From positions 1 through 7,609 of the forward strand of contig JAUXGG010000065.1 of assembly GCA_030622265.1 (NCBI GenBank): DNA of 7,609 nucleotides, written 5' to 3'. Within the stretch, counting starts at the first letter, position 1. Every line of letters begins with the position of its first letter. A model generated the notes under the pieces. It saw only the letters and a program-made list of their open reading frames with translations, did no database searches and was not told the DNA's origin. Positions 1-6,064 of the stretch are shown here, piece by piece. This DNA is from Candidatus Eiseniibacteriota bacterium (lineage in GTDB: Bacteria > Arandabacterota > Arandabacteria > Arandabacterales > Arandabacteraceae). Position numbers and translations under genes: made by a program.

Positions 1-145
1 GGCCTAAGAATCCGCGGTAGTCAAACGCTTTCTATGCCTCATGAGGCTGTACGCCAGGGGCCGCGCAGTTACCGAGCCGGTATCCGCAGCGGCCCGCACG
101 GGAAGGGTTTGACAAAGCCGGAGCTCTATGCTAAACCTGACGCGG

Positions 146-179
146 CAATACACGTTGACAATACACACTGACAATACGC
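146..179. repeat. 13-bp tandem repeat, nearly three units
   Basis: The units CAATACACGTTGA (146-158) and CAATACACACTGA (159-171) differ at two positions. A third partial unit, CAATACGC, follows at 172-179. The core CAATAC recurs with an exact 13-bp period. A TTGACA (155-160) bridges the first two units and could be a -35 element, but no good -10 lies 16-18 bp downstream. The repeat lies in the leader of the dehydrogenase-kinase-hydratase cluster, so it could be an array of regulator sites. That role is inferred from position only. Confidence 0.6.
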
Positions 180-254
180 ATCTGCGGTATGCGCTTCTGC
201 ATCAGCAGGCGTTTGCCGCAATGTATGTGATTGCAGCGAGACGATTGACTGCCT

Positions 255-259
255 GGAGG
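255..259 (+). promoter_or_regulatory. Ribosome binding site GGAGG deciding the TTG start
   Basis: GGAGG is followed by a 6-nt spacer and then TTG at 266-268, in frame with the dehydrogenase. Starting there gives an N-terminus (M-S-V-F-E-L-M-E-K) typical of leucine dehydrogenases, and it puts the catalytic residues exactly at the family's positions 80 and 115. The ATG at 128 has no comparable site. Confidence 0.75.
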
Positions 260-265
260 TTCCTT

Positions 266-1354
266 TTGTCGGTCTTTGAGCTGATGGAGAAGCATGGCCA
301 CGAGGGACTGGTCTTCTGCAATGACCAGACCACGAGGCTTTGTGCCATCATAGCCATACACGATACAACCCTCGGTCCGGCCCTGGGCGGAACCCGCATG
401 TGGAACTACACCGACGAGGTCGAGGCCATAAAGGATGCGCTCAGGCTCTCGCGGAGCATGACCTATCAGGCCGCCGTGGCCGACTGCGACACCGGGGGCG
501 GAAAAGCCGTCCTCTGGGGCGATCCTCTAAAAGACAAGAGTGAAGCCTACTTCCGCGCCTTCGGTCGCTTCATCGAGGGCCTGAACGGCAGGTTCGTGAC
601 CTATGCCGACTTAGGCACCGATGAGCGCGACCTTTGTTACATAAGGCGTGAAACCGCTCATGTGGCTCCCTTCGTCGCCGAGAGCGCCGGAGGGGGGGAC
701 GGTGCCAAGGTCACCGCCCAGGGTGTCCTCTGGGGCATGAGAGCCTGCTGCAAGATGGTCTTCGGCGTATCCTCGGTCAAGGACAGGCGCGTGGTTATCC
801 AGGGAGTCGGGGATGTGGGCACCCACCTGGCGCGGCTGCTTGCGGAAGAAGGGGCCAAACTCATCATCTCAGACATAGTCTATGATGCCATGAAACGGGT
901 CCAGGACGAGATACCCGATGCGGAGATCAAAAGGCCCGATCGCATCTTCGATTGCGACTGTGACATCTTTTCCCCCTGCGCCCTGGGCGGAGTCATAAAC
1001 CAAGAGACCTTTGAGAAGCTCAGGTGCAGGATCATCGCGGGCGGCGCCTATGATGTGCTCGAGTCGGACCACATCGGTGACCTCCTCTTTGAGAAAGGCA
1101 TTCTCTATGCCCCGGACTTCGTGATCAGCGCCGGCGAGCTTTTCCAGAGTGCGGACAGGATGAGACCCGTGGCCCCGGAGGCAAGCCTTGAGCGCGCGGA
1201 GGAGATCTACGATGCCATGGTGCGGGTCCTGGAGCGGGCAGGCAGGGAGAACATCCCGCCCTACAGGGCTGCGCGCAAGATAGCCATCGAGCGAATCGAG
1301 AACGTGGGGAGGGTGCGCACCATTCTTACCCACCCACCCGAGATAGGACTGTAG
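266..1354 (+). CDS. Glu/Leu/Phe/Val-family dehydrogenase, leucine dehydrogenase-like, with altered substrate pocket
   Basis: Predicted cytoplasmic NAD(P)-dependent amino-acid dehydrogenase of 362 aa, close to the usual size of about 364 aa for leucine dehydrogenase. The family reversibly deaminates branched-chain amino acids to 2-oxo acids. The N-terminal half carries the conserved stretch A-I-H-D-T-T-L-G-P-A-L-G-G-T-R-M-W (30-46), the catalytic Lys80 in GGGK and Asp115 in ADLGT. The Rossmann dinucleotide motif G-V-G-D-V-G is at 180-185. Oddities: position 68, normally the substrate-carboxylate-binding Lys (MTYK), is Gln. The family's AGSANNQL segment reads AGGAYDVL (258-265), so the Asn pair is Tyr262-Asp263. 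The Glu before Asp115 is Ala. Family and fold are clear, but substrate or activity may differ from classical enzymes. The start is TTG 266 on ribosome-site and alignment grounds. It is the first gene of a tight cluster, 12 nt ahead of butyrate kinase, as in the Bacillus bcd-buk pair. Confidence 0.88.
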   Translation: MSVFELMEKHGHEGLVFCNDQTTRLCAIIAIHDTTLGPALGGTRMWNYTDEVEAIKDALRLSRSMTYQAAVADCDTGGGKAVLWGDPLKDKSEAYFRAFGRFIEGLNGRFVTYADLGTDERDLCYIRRETAHVAPFVAESAGGGDGAKVTAQGVLWGMRACCKMVFGVSSVKDRRVVIQGVGDVGTHLARLLAEEGAKLIISDIVYDAMKRVQDEIPDAEIKRPDRIFDCDCDIFSPCALGGVINQETFEKLRCRIIAGGAYDVLESDHIGDLLFEKGILYAPDFVISAGELFQSADRMRPVAPEASLERAEEIYDAMVRVLERAGRENIPPYRAARKIAIERIENVGRVRTILTHPPEIGL

Positions 1355-1366
1355 TGAGAGAAGCTC

Positions 1367-2473
1367 ATGACTGAGAAGAAGGGCGAACACAGGATCCTGG
1401 CCATAAATCCGGGTTCAACATCCACCAAAATCGCCATCTTCGACGACGAGAACCCCATCCTGGAGAACAACATACAGCACTCGGAACTCGACCTGTCCGA
1501 GTTCGACAGAGTCTGGGACCAGTATGAGTTCCGGAAACGGATGATCACCGAGACCTTGCAGATGGAGGGGATCGAGATCGATACCCTCTCCGCCGTCGTG
1601 GGAAGAGGCGGACTCCTGAGGCCCGTGGTGAGCGGCACTTATACCGTAAACGAACTCATGATCCAGGATGGAAGGGAAGGCTTCCAGGGCCAGCATGCCG
1701 CCAACCTGGGGCCGGTCCTGGCCTTCGGTATCGCCTGGGACCTGGGAATCCCGGCTTTCATGTTGGATCCGCCCAGCGTGGATGAGTTTGAGCCCCTGGC
1801 CAGGCTCTCGGGGCGCAAGGACATTCCGCGAAGGAGTCTTCTCCATGCCCTTAACATCAAGGCCACTGCCAGGCTGGCGGTCAAGGACATGGGCAAGAAG
1901 TTGGAGGACGCGAATCTCATAGTTGCCCACCTTGGCGGCGGCATATCGGTAGTGCCCATGAAGAAGGGCATGATGATCGATGCCAACGATGCTAATAGCG
2001 GGGGACCGTTCTCACCCGAGCGGGCAGGTGGAATCCCGACGCTGGGTCTCATTGACTATATCTTTGATAACAATCTTACGCGGGAGGAATCCAAGCGCTC
2101 CCTGATCGGCCGTGCTGGGCTGGTCTCCTACCTGGGTACCAACTCCGCCAAGGAGGTGGAGGAGAGGGTTGAGGCCGGGGACGAGGGAGCCCGGCAGGTT
2201 TATGAGGCCATGGCATACCAGATCGCCAAGGAGATTGGAGCCATGGCCACCGCGCTCAAGGGCGAGGTGGATGCCATAGTGCTCACCGGCGGCCTTGCCG
2301 GGAGCGAAATGCTCACCAACTGGATCAGGGAGCGGTGCGGTTTCATTGCGCCCATCCAGGTTTACCCCGGGCAGGATGAGATGAAGGCTCTTGCCATGGG
2401 GGGCTTGAGGGTCTTAAGAGGCCAGGAGGAAGCCAAGGAGTATCAGGAATCGGTTGAGACCAGGTTGCTATAG
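1367..2473 (+). CDS. buk: Butyrate kinase
   Basis: Cytoplasmic short-chain acyl kinase of 368 aa (family about 355-360), expected to convert butyryl phosphate or a branched acyl phosphate plus ADP to the free acid and ATP. It belongs to the acetate kinase/ASKHA fold. The phosphate-1 loop is I-N-P-G-S-T-S-T-K (13-21), the phosphate-2 loop V-A-H-L-G-G-G-I-S (186-194), the substrate-region signature N-S-G-G-P-F-S-P-E-R is at 210-219, and the adenosine motif L-T-G-G-L-A-G-S at 306-313. All key motifs look intact. It starts 12 nt after the dehydrogenase stop. Its upstream sequence has only a purine-rich stretch rather than a strong GGAGG, so coupling to the upstream gene is plausible. The acyl-phosphate donor enzyme, phosphotransbutyrylase, is not in the window. 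Branched-chain substrates are suggested by the dehydrogenase neighbour, and straight-chain butyrate by the crotonase neighbour. The sequence does not decide between them. Confidence 0.93.
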   Translation: MTEKKGEHRILAINPGSTSTKIAIFDDENPILENNIQHSELDLSEFDRVWDQYEFRKRMITETLQMEGIEIDTLSAVVGRGGLLRPVVSGTYTVNELMIQDGREGFQGQHAANLGPVLAFGIAWDLGIPAFMLDPPSVDEFEPLARLSGRKDIPRRSLLHALNIKATARLAVKDMGKKLEDANLIVAHLGGGISVVPMKKGMMIDANDANSGGPFSPERAGGIPTLGLIDYIFDNNLTREESKRSLIGRAGLVSYLGTNSAKEVEERVEAGDEGARQVYEAMAYQIAKEIGAMATALKGEVDAIVLTGGLAGSEMLTNWIRERCGFIAPIQVYPGQDEMKALAMGGLRVLRGQEEAKEYQESVETRLL

Positions 2474-2491
2474 GTTCTTCGGAGGTGAAAT

Positions 2492-3274
2492 ATGGTGTAT
2501 GAGAACATCCTCGTCGAGAAGAAAGACGGGATAGGTTACGTAACCATAAACCGGCCCAAGGTCTTAAATGCCCTGAGCATCAAGACGGTCAAGGAGCTCA
2601 CGGACGCTTTCGAGAAAATGGCCAAGGATAAGAAGGTCGGCGTGGTGATCCTAACCGGCAGCGGTGAGAAGTCCTTCGTGGCGGGTGCCGATATTCCTGA
2701 GTTCGCCAGGCTTAAACCCGATGGAGCGCGGGACTATGCGATGCGCGGCCAGAAGCTCCTCAATCTGATCGAGCGACTGGGAAAACCCGTGATTGCCGCC
2801 GTAAACGGCTATGCCCTGGACGGCGGCTGCGAGATAGCCATGGCCTGCACCATGCGGATCGCATCGGACAATGCCAGTCTGGGTCAGCCCGAGGTCAACC
2901 TGGGTCTCATTCCCGGTTATGGCGGTACCCAGCGGCTTCCGCGGCTGGTGGGGAAGGGGAGAGCCTATGAGCTCATACTCTCTGCCAAGCCCATTGATGC
3001 CGCGACAGCCGAGAGGATCGGGCTTGTCAACAAGGTCGTCCCGCAGGCGGAGCTCATGGCCGTATGTGAAAAGATGGCGAAGACTATTGCGAAGCGCGGT
3101 CCATTAGCAGTAAAGTACTGTCTCGAAGCCGTGGATCGCGGCCTCAACATGAGCCTGGACGATGGGCTCGCTCTTGAGGCGGATCTCTTCGGGTTGGTGT
3201 TTGGATCCAAGGATGTTCGTGAGGGCGTTAAGGCCTTCACCGAGAAGCGCAAGCCCGACTTCAAAGGCAAGTAA
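2492..3274 (+). CDS. Enoyl-CoA hydratase (crotonase family)
   Basis: Hydratase of 260 aa, the standard length, predicted to interconvert short-chain trans-2-enoyl-CoA and 3-hydroxyacyl-CoA in butyrate synthesis or beta-oxidation. The first oxyanion-hole segment is A-G-A-D-I (64-68). The second lies in N-G-Y-A-L-D-G-G-C-E (105-114). The two catalytic glutamates correspond to Glu114 and Glu134 (G-Q-P-E), matching rat Glu144 and Glu164, so a true hydratase is favoured over an isomerase or other crotonase-fold enzyme. The sequence G-Y-G-G-T-Q-R-L follows, as expected. One oddity is Asp110 where most family members have Gly, next to the oxyanion glycine. A strong ribosome site, GGAGGTGA (2481-2488), precedes ATG 2492. 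The gene lies 18 nt after butyrate kinase and is the last of the metabolic cluster. Exact chain-length specificity cannot be read from sequence. Confidence 0.92.
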   Translation: MVYENILVEKKDGIGYVTINRPKVLNALSIKTVKELTDAFEKMAKDKKVGVVILTGSGEKSFVAGADIPEFARLKPDGARDYAMRGQKLLNLIERLGKPVIAAVNGYALDGGCEIAMACTMRIASDNASLGQPEVNLGLIPGYGGTQRLPRLVGKGRAYELILSAKPIDAATAERIGLVNKVVPQAELMAVCEKMAKTIAKRGPLAVKYCLEAVDRGLNMSLDDGLALEADLFGLVFGSKDVREGVKAFTEKRKPDFKGK

Positions 3275-3288
3275 AAAGCAAGTAGAAT
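3260..3288 (+). promoter_or_regulatory. Candidate sigma-70-type promoter for tRNA-Glu
   Basis: TTCAAA (3260-3265, four of six consensus bases) and TAGAAT (3283-3288, five of six) are separated by 17 bp. The predicted start of transcription is near 3295, about 12 nt before the mature tRNA. The -35 lies within the last codons of the crotonase gene. No terminator separates that gene from the tRNA, so read-through is also possible. Confidence 0.4.
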
Positions 3289-3306
3289 ACAGGCACACCA
3301 TCTGGT

Positions 3307-3384
<78 letters not shown>

Positions 3385-3400
3385 ATTCAAGATCTCTGTT

Positions 3401-3420
3401 GGAAGGGCATTCTACCTTCT
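3401..3420 (+). terminator. Weak hairpin after tRNA-Glu
   Basis: GAAGG (3402-3406) can pair with CCTTC (3415-3419) around an 8-nt loop, with one possible extra G-T pair. No run of T follows, so as an intrinsic terminator it is poor. It is listed because it is the only stem-loop seen between the tRNA and the next promoter. Confidence 0.18.
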
Positions 3421-3431
3421 TCGGTCAGCGA

Positions 3432-3460
3432 TTGAACTCGGGTCCTTTCTGTGTTATAGT
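3432..3460 (+). promoter_or_regulatory. Extended -10 promoter for the beta-helix gene pair
   Basis: TTGAAC (3432-3437) and TATAGT (3455-3460) are 17 bp apart, and TG at 3452-3453 gives an extended -10 (TG-T-TATAGT). The expected start point near 3467 falls on the ribosome site AGGAGGAG (3466-3473), so the mRNA leader before ATG 3483 would be only about 16 nt. Confidence 0.5.
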
Positions 3461-3482
3461 TAGGCAGGAGGAGTGCGAGACT

Positions 3483-4757
3483 ATGAAGTTCCTGACGGTG
3501 CTCTTATGCAGTGGGATGCTTGTCACAGTGCCGGAAGTCTGTGCTGGGACTTGGCACATTACTCCCGATGGAACCGGTGATGCTCCGACGATACAGGCAG
3601 GAATCGATTCCGCTGCTGCAGCTGATACGGTTCTACTTGCAGACGGAACATACTCTGGTGCAGGGAATCGGGACATAACCTTTGATGGAAAGCCGATCGT
3701 CCTCGTTTCGGAGAGCGGCGATCCAGACCTCTGCATCATAGACTGCGAGCATGAAGGCCGAGGTTTCATCTTCGATTCGGGAGAAACAGATGAATCCGTC
3801 TTGGAAGGCGTGACGATAGTCAATGGTCTTTACATCTGCATGTATGCTGACAGCGGTGGGGGAGGTATCTGGTGTGACGCTTCTTCCCCAACGATTCGCA
3901 ACGCAGTCGTGAGCAACTGCTCGGCCGAACCTAGCGGCGGTGGCATGTGGTGTGGTGCGGGTTCACGACCGAGCCTAGTCGAAGTCGTGTTCGAAGATAA
4001 CGATTCCGGTGGCATATACTCCGTAGGGTCATCCCCAGATCTTACCGACGTCACAATCCAGGGCAATAGCGGTGGCGGCATGTTGTGCGGAGGTGGCGCT
4101 CCCGTCCTCACAGATGTGGTTTTCCATGACAACTTCGGTCAGGGGCTTTCTCTTGTCTGCGGAGCTGACGCAATCCTCACCGGGGTGGTCTTCTCAGAGA
4201 ATAGATCCCTTTACGGTGCTGGGGGTCTCTACTGCTATGAATCGTCTCCTTCCGTCAGCAATTGCACATTCTGTTTCAACTGGTGCGGGATGTGGGGAGG
4301 AGGCATGAGGATCCAGGGTCACGTGTCAGCTCCGGTCGTGAGGAATTGCACGTTCTACGGAAATCGTGCCGATGATGCTGGGAGCGCCATTCACGGCGAG
4401 GGGTCACCCGTTTTCGAGAGGCTTATCATTGCCTCGAACGATGGGCCAGAGCCATTCTACTGGTTCGGTGACTGTCCATCTCTTATGTGCTGTGACATCT
4501 ACGGCAATGCCGGAGGAGACTGGGTTGGATGTATATCTGACCAGAATGGAGTGAACGGCAATTTCTCCGCCTGCCCTTCGTTCTGTGATGTTGGTGCAGG
4601 CGATTTCCGGCTCTGTGATGAATCTCCCTGTTTGCCTGGCAACCATCCAGTTGGTTACGACTGCGGGCTCATAGGGGGCTGGGGCCAGGGTTGTGTCTGT
4701 GGGCCGAGCCTCAGTGAGCCTTCGAGCTGGGGTGCCATCAAGTCGATCTATAGGTGA
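3483..4757 (+). CDS. Secreted right-handed beta-helix protein with Cys-rich C-terminal cap (paralog 1)
   Basis: Predicted exported protein of 424 aa with unknown ligand. Residues 1-21 form a Sec signal peptide (Lys2, hydrophobic core, cleavage near VCA-G). The N-terminal cap has T-W-H-I-T-P-D-G (23-30) and P-T-I-Q-A-G-I-D-S-A (35-44), typical of pectate-lyase-like or NosD-like helices. From about residue 103 to 332 there are roughly nine coils of 20-27 residues with the pattern G-G-G-[MIL]-x-C, S-P-x-[LIV], N-C-T-F and N. No polysaccharide-lyase catalytic set is recognisable. Residues 333-410 form a cap with ten cysteines, and the protein ends in S-S-W-G-A-I-K-S-I-Y-R. The frame is open upstream through the tRNA to 3162. 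ATG 3483 was chosen because it follows AGGAGGAG by 9 nt and gives a signal peptide. The gene is followed 3 nt later by its paralog. It is likely a cell-surface or secreted carbohydrate-binding or adhesive protein, but this is inference. Confidence 0.85.
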   Translation: MKFLTVLLCSGMLVTVPEVCAGTWHITPDGTGDAPTIQAGIDSAAAADTVLLADGTYSGAGNRDITFDGKPIVLVSESGDPDLCIIDCEHEGRGFIFDSGETDESVLEGVTIVNGLYICMYADSGGGGIWCDASSPTIRNAVVSNCSAEPSGGGMWCGAGSRPSLVEVVFEDNDSGGIYSVGSSPDLTDVTIQGNSGGGMLCGGGAPVLTDVVFHDNFGQGLSLVCGADAILTGVVFSENRSLYGAGGLYCYESSPSVSNCTFCFNWCGMWGGGMRIQGHVSAPVVRNCTFYGNRADDAGSAIHGEGSPVFERLIIASNDGPEPFYWFGDCPSLMCCDIYGNAGGDWVGCISDQNGVNGNFSACPSFCDVGAGDFRLCDESPCLPGNHPVGYDCGLIGGWGQGCVCGPSLSEPSSWGAIKSIYR

Positions 4758-4760
4758 GAT

Positions 4761-5807
4761 ATGAGACGGCTGTTGATCGTAATCGTGTTGGTGCTGATTC
4801 CCCATCTGGTTTCCGCCCGCACTTGGTATGTCACATCCGATGGGCTGGCAGATGCACCCAGTATCCAAGCCGGGATCGATTCGGCCTCTGCGGGCGATAC
4901 CGTCCTTGTGGGTTGCGGCACATACTTTGAGTCGGACATTGCAGTGAAATCGGGGATTGTCGTCTCGAGCGAGACGGACCAGGCAGACTGTGCTGTGATC
5001 GATGCCCAGGGGGCCGGCCGCGTCCTCTTTTGCCACGGGTGCAACAGCGCAACCATCATCAAGGGATTTACACTGACCCATGGTTATGCCCCCCTCCCCC
5101 CACCCGGTCGAGGTGGTGCAGTGTTCAGCACGGATGGATCAGAGCATTTCATCAATTGTGCATTCTCTGACAATATGGCCTCCGCGGGGGCGGCCGCCTT
5201 CTGCCAAGGAGGCTCCCCCGCTTTCACAGATTGTGTATTCTCAAATAACGTTGGCGGTGACGGCGGCACTTTGTTCTTGGACGGAGTAGCCGCGACTCTT
5301 TCAGGATGCACCTTCACCGGAAACAGCTCCTCGTTGGGAGGCACTATCTGGTGTTCTAGTGGGTCCCCCAGGATTATGCATTGCACGTTCTACGCTAACC
5401 CGGCTGAGGATGGTGGTGCCCAGATCTACTGCTACTTCGAGGGCTCGCCATTAATCGAGAACACCATAATCGCCTTTTCTGATCAGGGAAGTGCGGTTCT
5501 GTGCACGGACGAGAATAACTTTCCAACTCTAATGTGCTGTGACCTCTATGGCAATGCTGAGGGCGACTGGACGGGATGCATAGCGGACCAGCTGGGAGTG
5601 AATGGGAATTTCTCGGCCTGCCCTTCATTCTGCAATGCTGCCGATGCTGACTTCCGCCTCTGCGATGAGTCTCCCTGCCTGCCGGGCAATCATCCTGCCG
5701 GGTATGATTGCGGCCTTCTGGGTGCTTGGGGAGAGGGTTGCAGTTGTGGACCCTCGCGAGTCGAAACAACAACCTGGGGTGTCATTAAGTCGCTATACCG
5801 GCAGTAA
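4761..5807 (+). CDS. Secreted right-handed beta-helix protein with Cys-rich C-terminal cap (paralog 2)
   Basis: Predicted exported protein of 348 aa and a tandem paralog of the preceding gene. The signal peptide is residues 1-19 (two Arg, then a long Leu/Ile/Val core, cleavage after VSA). The N-cap T-W-Y-V-T-S-D-G (21-28) and P-S-I-Q-A-G-I-D-S-A mirror paralog 1. The helix, about 60-255, has fewer coils (G-G-x-x-x-C, S-P-x-[FIL], N/D/G/H-C-x-F, N), which accounts for the shorter length. Residues 256-332 match the paralog 1 cap at about 61 of 77 positions by my hand alignment, with all ten cysteines kept. The end is T-T-W-G-V-I-K-S-L-Y-R-Q. The start codon is 3 nt past the upstream stop, and its ribosome site AGGTGAG overlaps that stop, so translational coupling is likely. 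A proline-rich insertion, P-L-P-P-P-G-R, sits just before the first Gly-rich coil. No catalytic residues are recognised, so a structural, binding or adhesive role is only inferred. Confidence 0.85.
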   Translation: MRRLLIVIVLVLIPHLVSARTWYVTSDGLADAPSIQAGIDSASAGDTVLVGCGTYFESDIAVKSGIVVSSETDQADCAVIDAQGAGRVLFCHGCNSATIIKGFTLTHGYAPLPPPGRGGAVFSTDGSEHFINCAFSDNMASAGAAAFCQGGSPAFTDCVFSNNVGGDGGTLFLDGVAATLSGCTFTGNSSSLGGTIWCSSGSPRIMHCTFYANPAEDGGAQIYCYFEGSPLIENTIIAFSDQGSAVLCTDENNFPTLMCCDLYGNAEGDWTGCIADQLGVNGNFSACPSFCNAADADFRLCDESPCLPGNHPAGYDCGLLGAWGEGCSCGPSRVETTTWGVIKSLYRQ

Positions 5808-5814
5808 GCCCTCT

Positions 5815-5828
5815 CGAGGACTTCCTCG
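5815..5828 (+). terminator. Short hairpin after the beta-helix pair
   Basis: CGAGG (5815-5819) pairs perfectly with CCTCG (5824-5828) around the loop ACTT, 7 nt after the TAA. There is no T-run downstream, so it is a weak terminator candidate or an mRNA 3'-end stabiliser. Confidence 0.25.
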
Positions 5829-5950
5829 CGCATGCTCCTATTGGGTTCCAAGAAAGACAGGCACTATAGGGAATCGCGAGACACACCAGCAATCTGTTGA
5901 TTCACCATGGATTGCAAGCCTGTGCGGCCGCTGTTGCCCCCGGGGCCTTC

Positions 5951-6001
5951 CTCAGCAGATCCATCTGGCTGAGCCATTCCATGATGGAGTTCCAACTCAG
6001 C
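5951..6001 (+). repeat. Alternating inverted hexamers able to form competing hairpins
   Basis: CTCAGC occurs at 5951-5956, its complement GCTGAG at 5968-5973, and CTCAGC again at 5996-6001. The first pair is extended by AGAT (5957-5960) against ATCT (5963-5966), with one bulged G. The second pair encloses a further small inverted repeat, TCCAT/ATGGA (5978-5988). The middle copy can pair with either neighbour but not both. Function is unknown. Confidence 0.45.
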
Positions 6002-6052
6002 ATACGGAGGGACACCACCCAAGCCCCATTCCTGTTGAGGAATGCACCAGCA

Positions 6053-6064
6053 TATGGTACCATA
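6053..6064. repeat. 12-bp perfect palindrome TATGGTACCATA
   Basis: TATGGTACCATA is identical to its reverse complement. It lies 140 nt upstream of the lamin-tail gene. It has the size of a dimeric regulator's operator, but nothing else supports that role and chance is possible. Confidence 0.35.

Larger units (their letters stand above)
1..265. other. Non-coding leader upstream of the dehydrogenase gene
   Basis: No recognisable gene is seen here. On the + strand, frame 1 is open from base 1 to a TGA at 169-171, giving about 56 residues rich in Arg, Gly and Pro that resemble no family I know. It could be the tail of an upstream gene, but this is weak. An in-frame ATG at 128 would extend the dehydrogenase by 46 residues; it is not used in this annotation because the family's normal N-terminus and a good ribosome binding site both point to TTG 266. 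The stretch contains a 13-bp tandem repeat, listed separately. No phosphotransbutyrylase coding sequence is visible, although that gene often sits upstream of this gene pair in Bacillus. Confidence 0.5.

Noticed and set aside
155..183. TTGACA at 155-160 as a full promoter for the metabolic cluster
   Set aside because: The -35 match is perfect, but the hexamer 17 bp downstream (GCATCT) is very poor and no better -10 lies at 16-18 bp.
128..265. N-terminal extension of the dehydrogenase from ATG 128
   Set aside because: The extra 46 residues resemble no part of the family and contain the 13-bp repeat. There is no good ribosome site, while TTG 266 has GGAGG at 6 nt and restores family residue numbering.
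869..1390. Long - strand open frame over the dehydrogenase gene
   Set aside because: Antisense to an intact enzyme gene, with no recognisable domain.
3855..4470. Repeating GGG...C and SP coding units suggesting a DNA tandem repeat or CRISPR-like array
   Set aside because: The periodicity is at protein level, from irregular beta-helix coils of 20-27 residues. The DNA units are not near-identical and there are no spacers.
4404..5081. Long - strand open frame over the beta-helix genes
   Set aside because: It lies opposite two well-supported genes, has no family resemblance, and reflects codon bias of the real genes.
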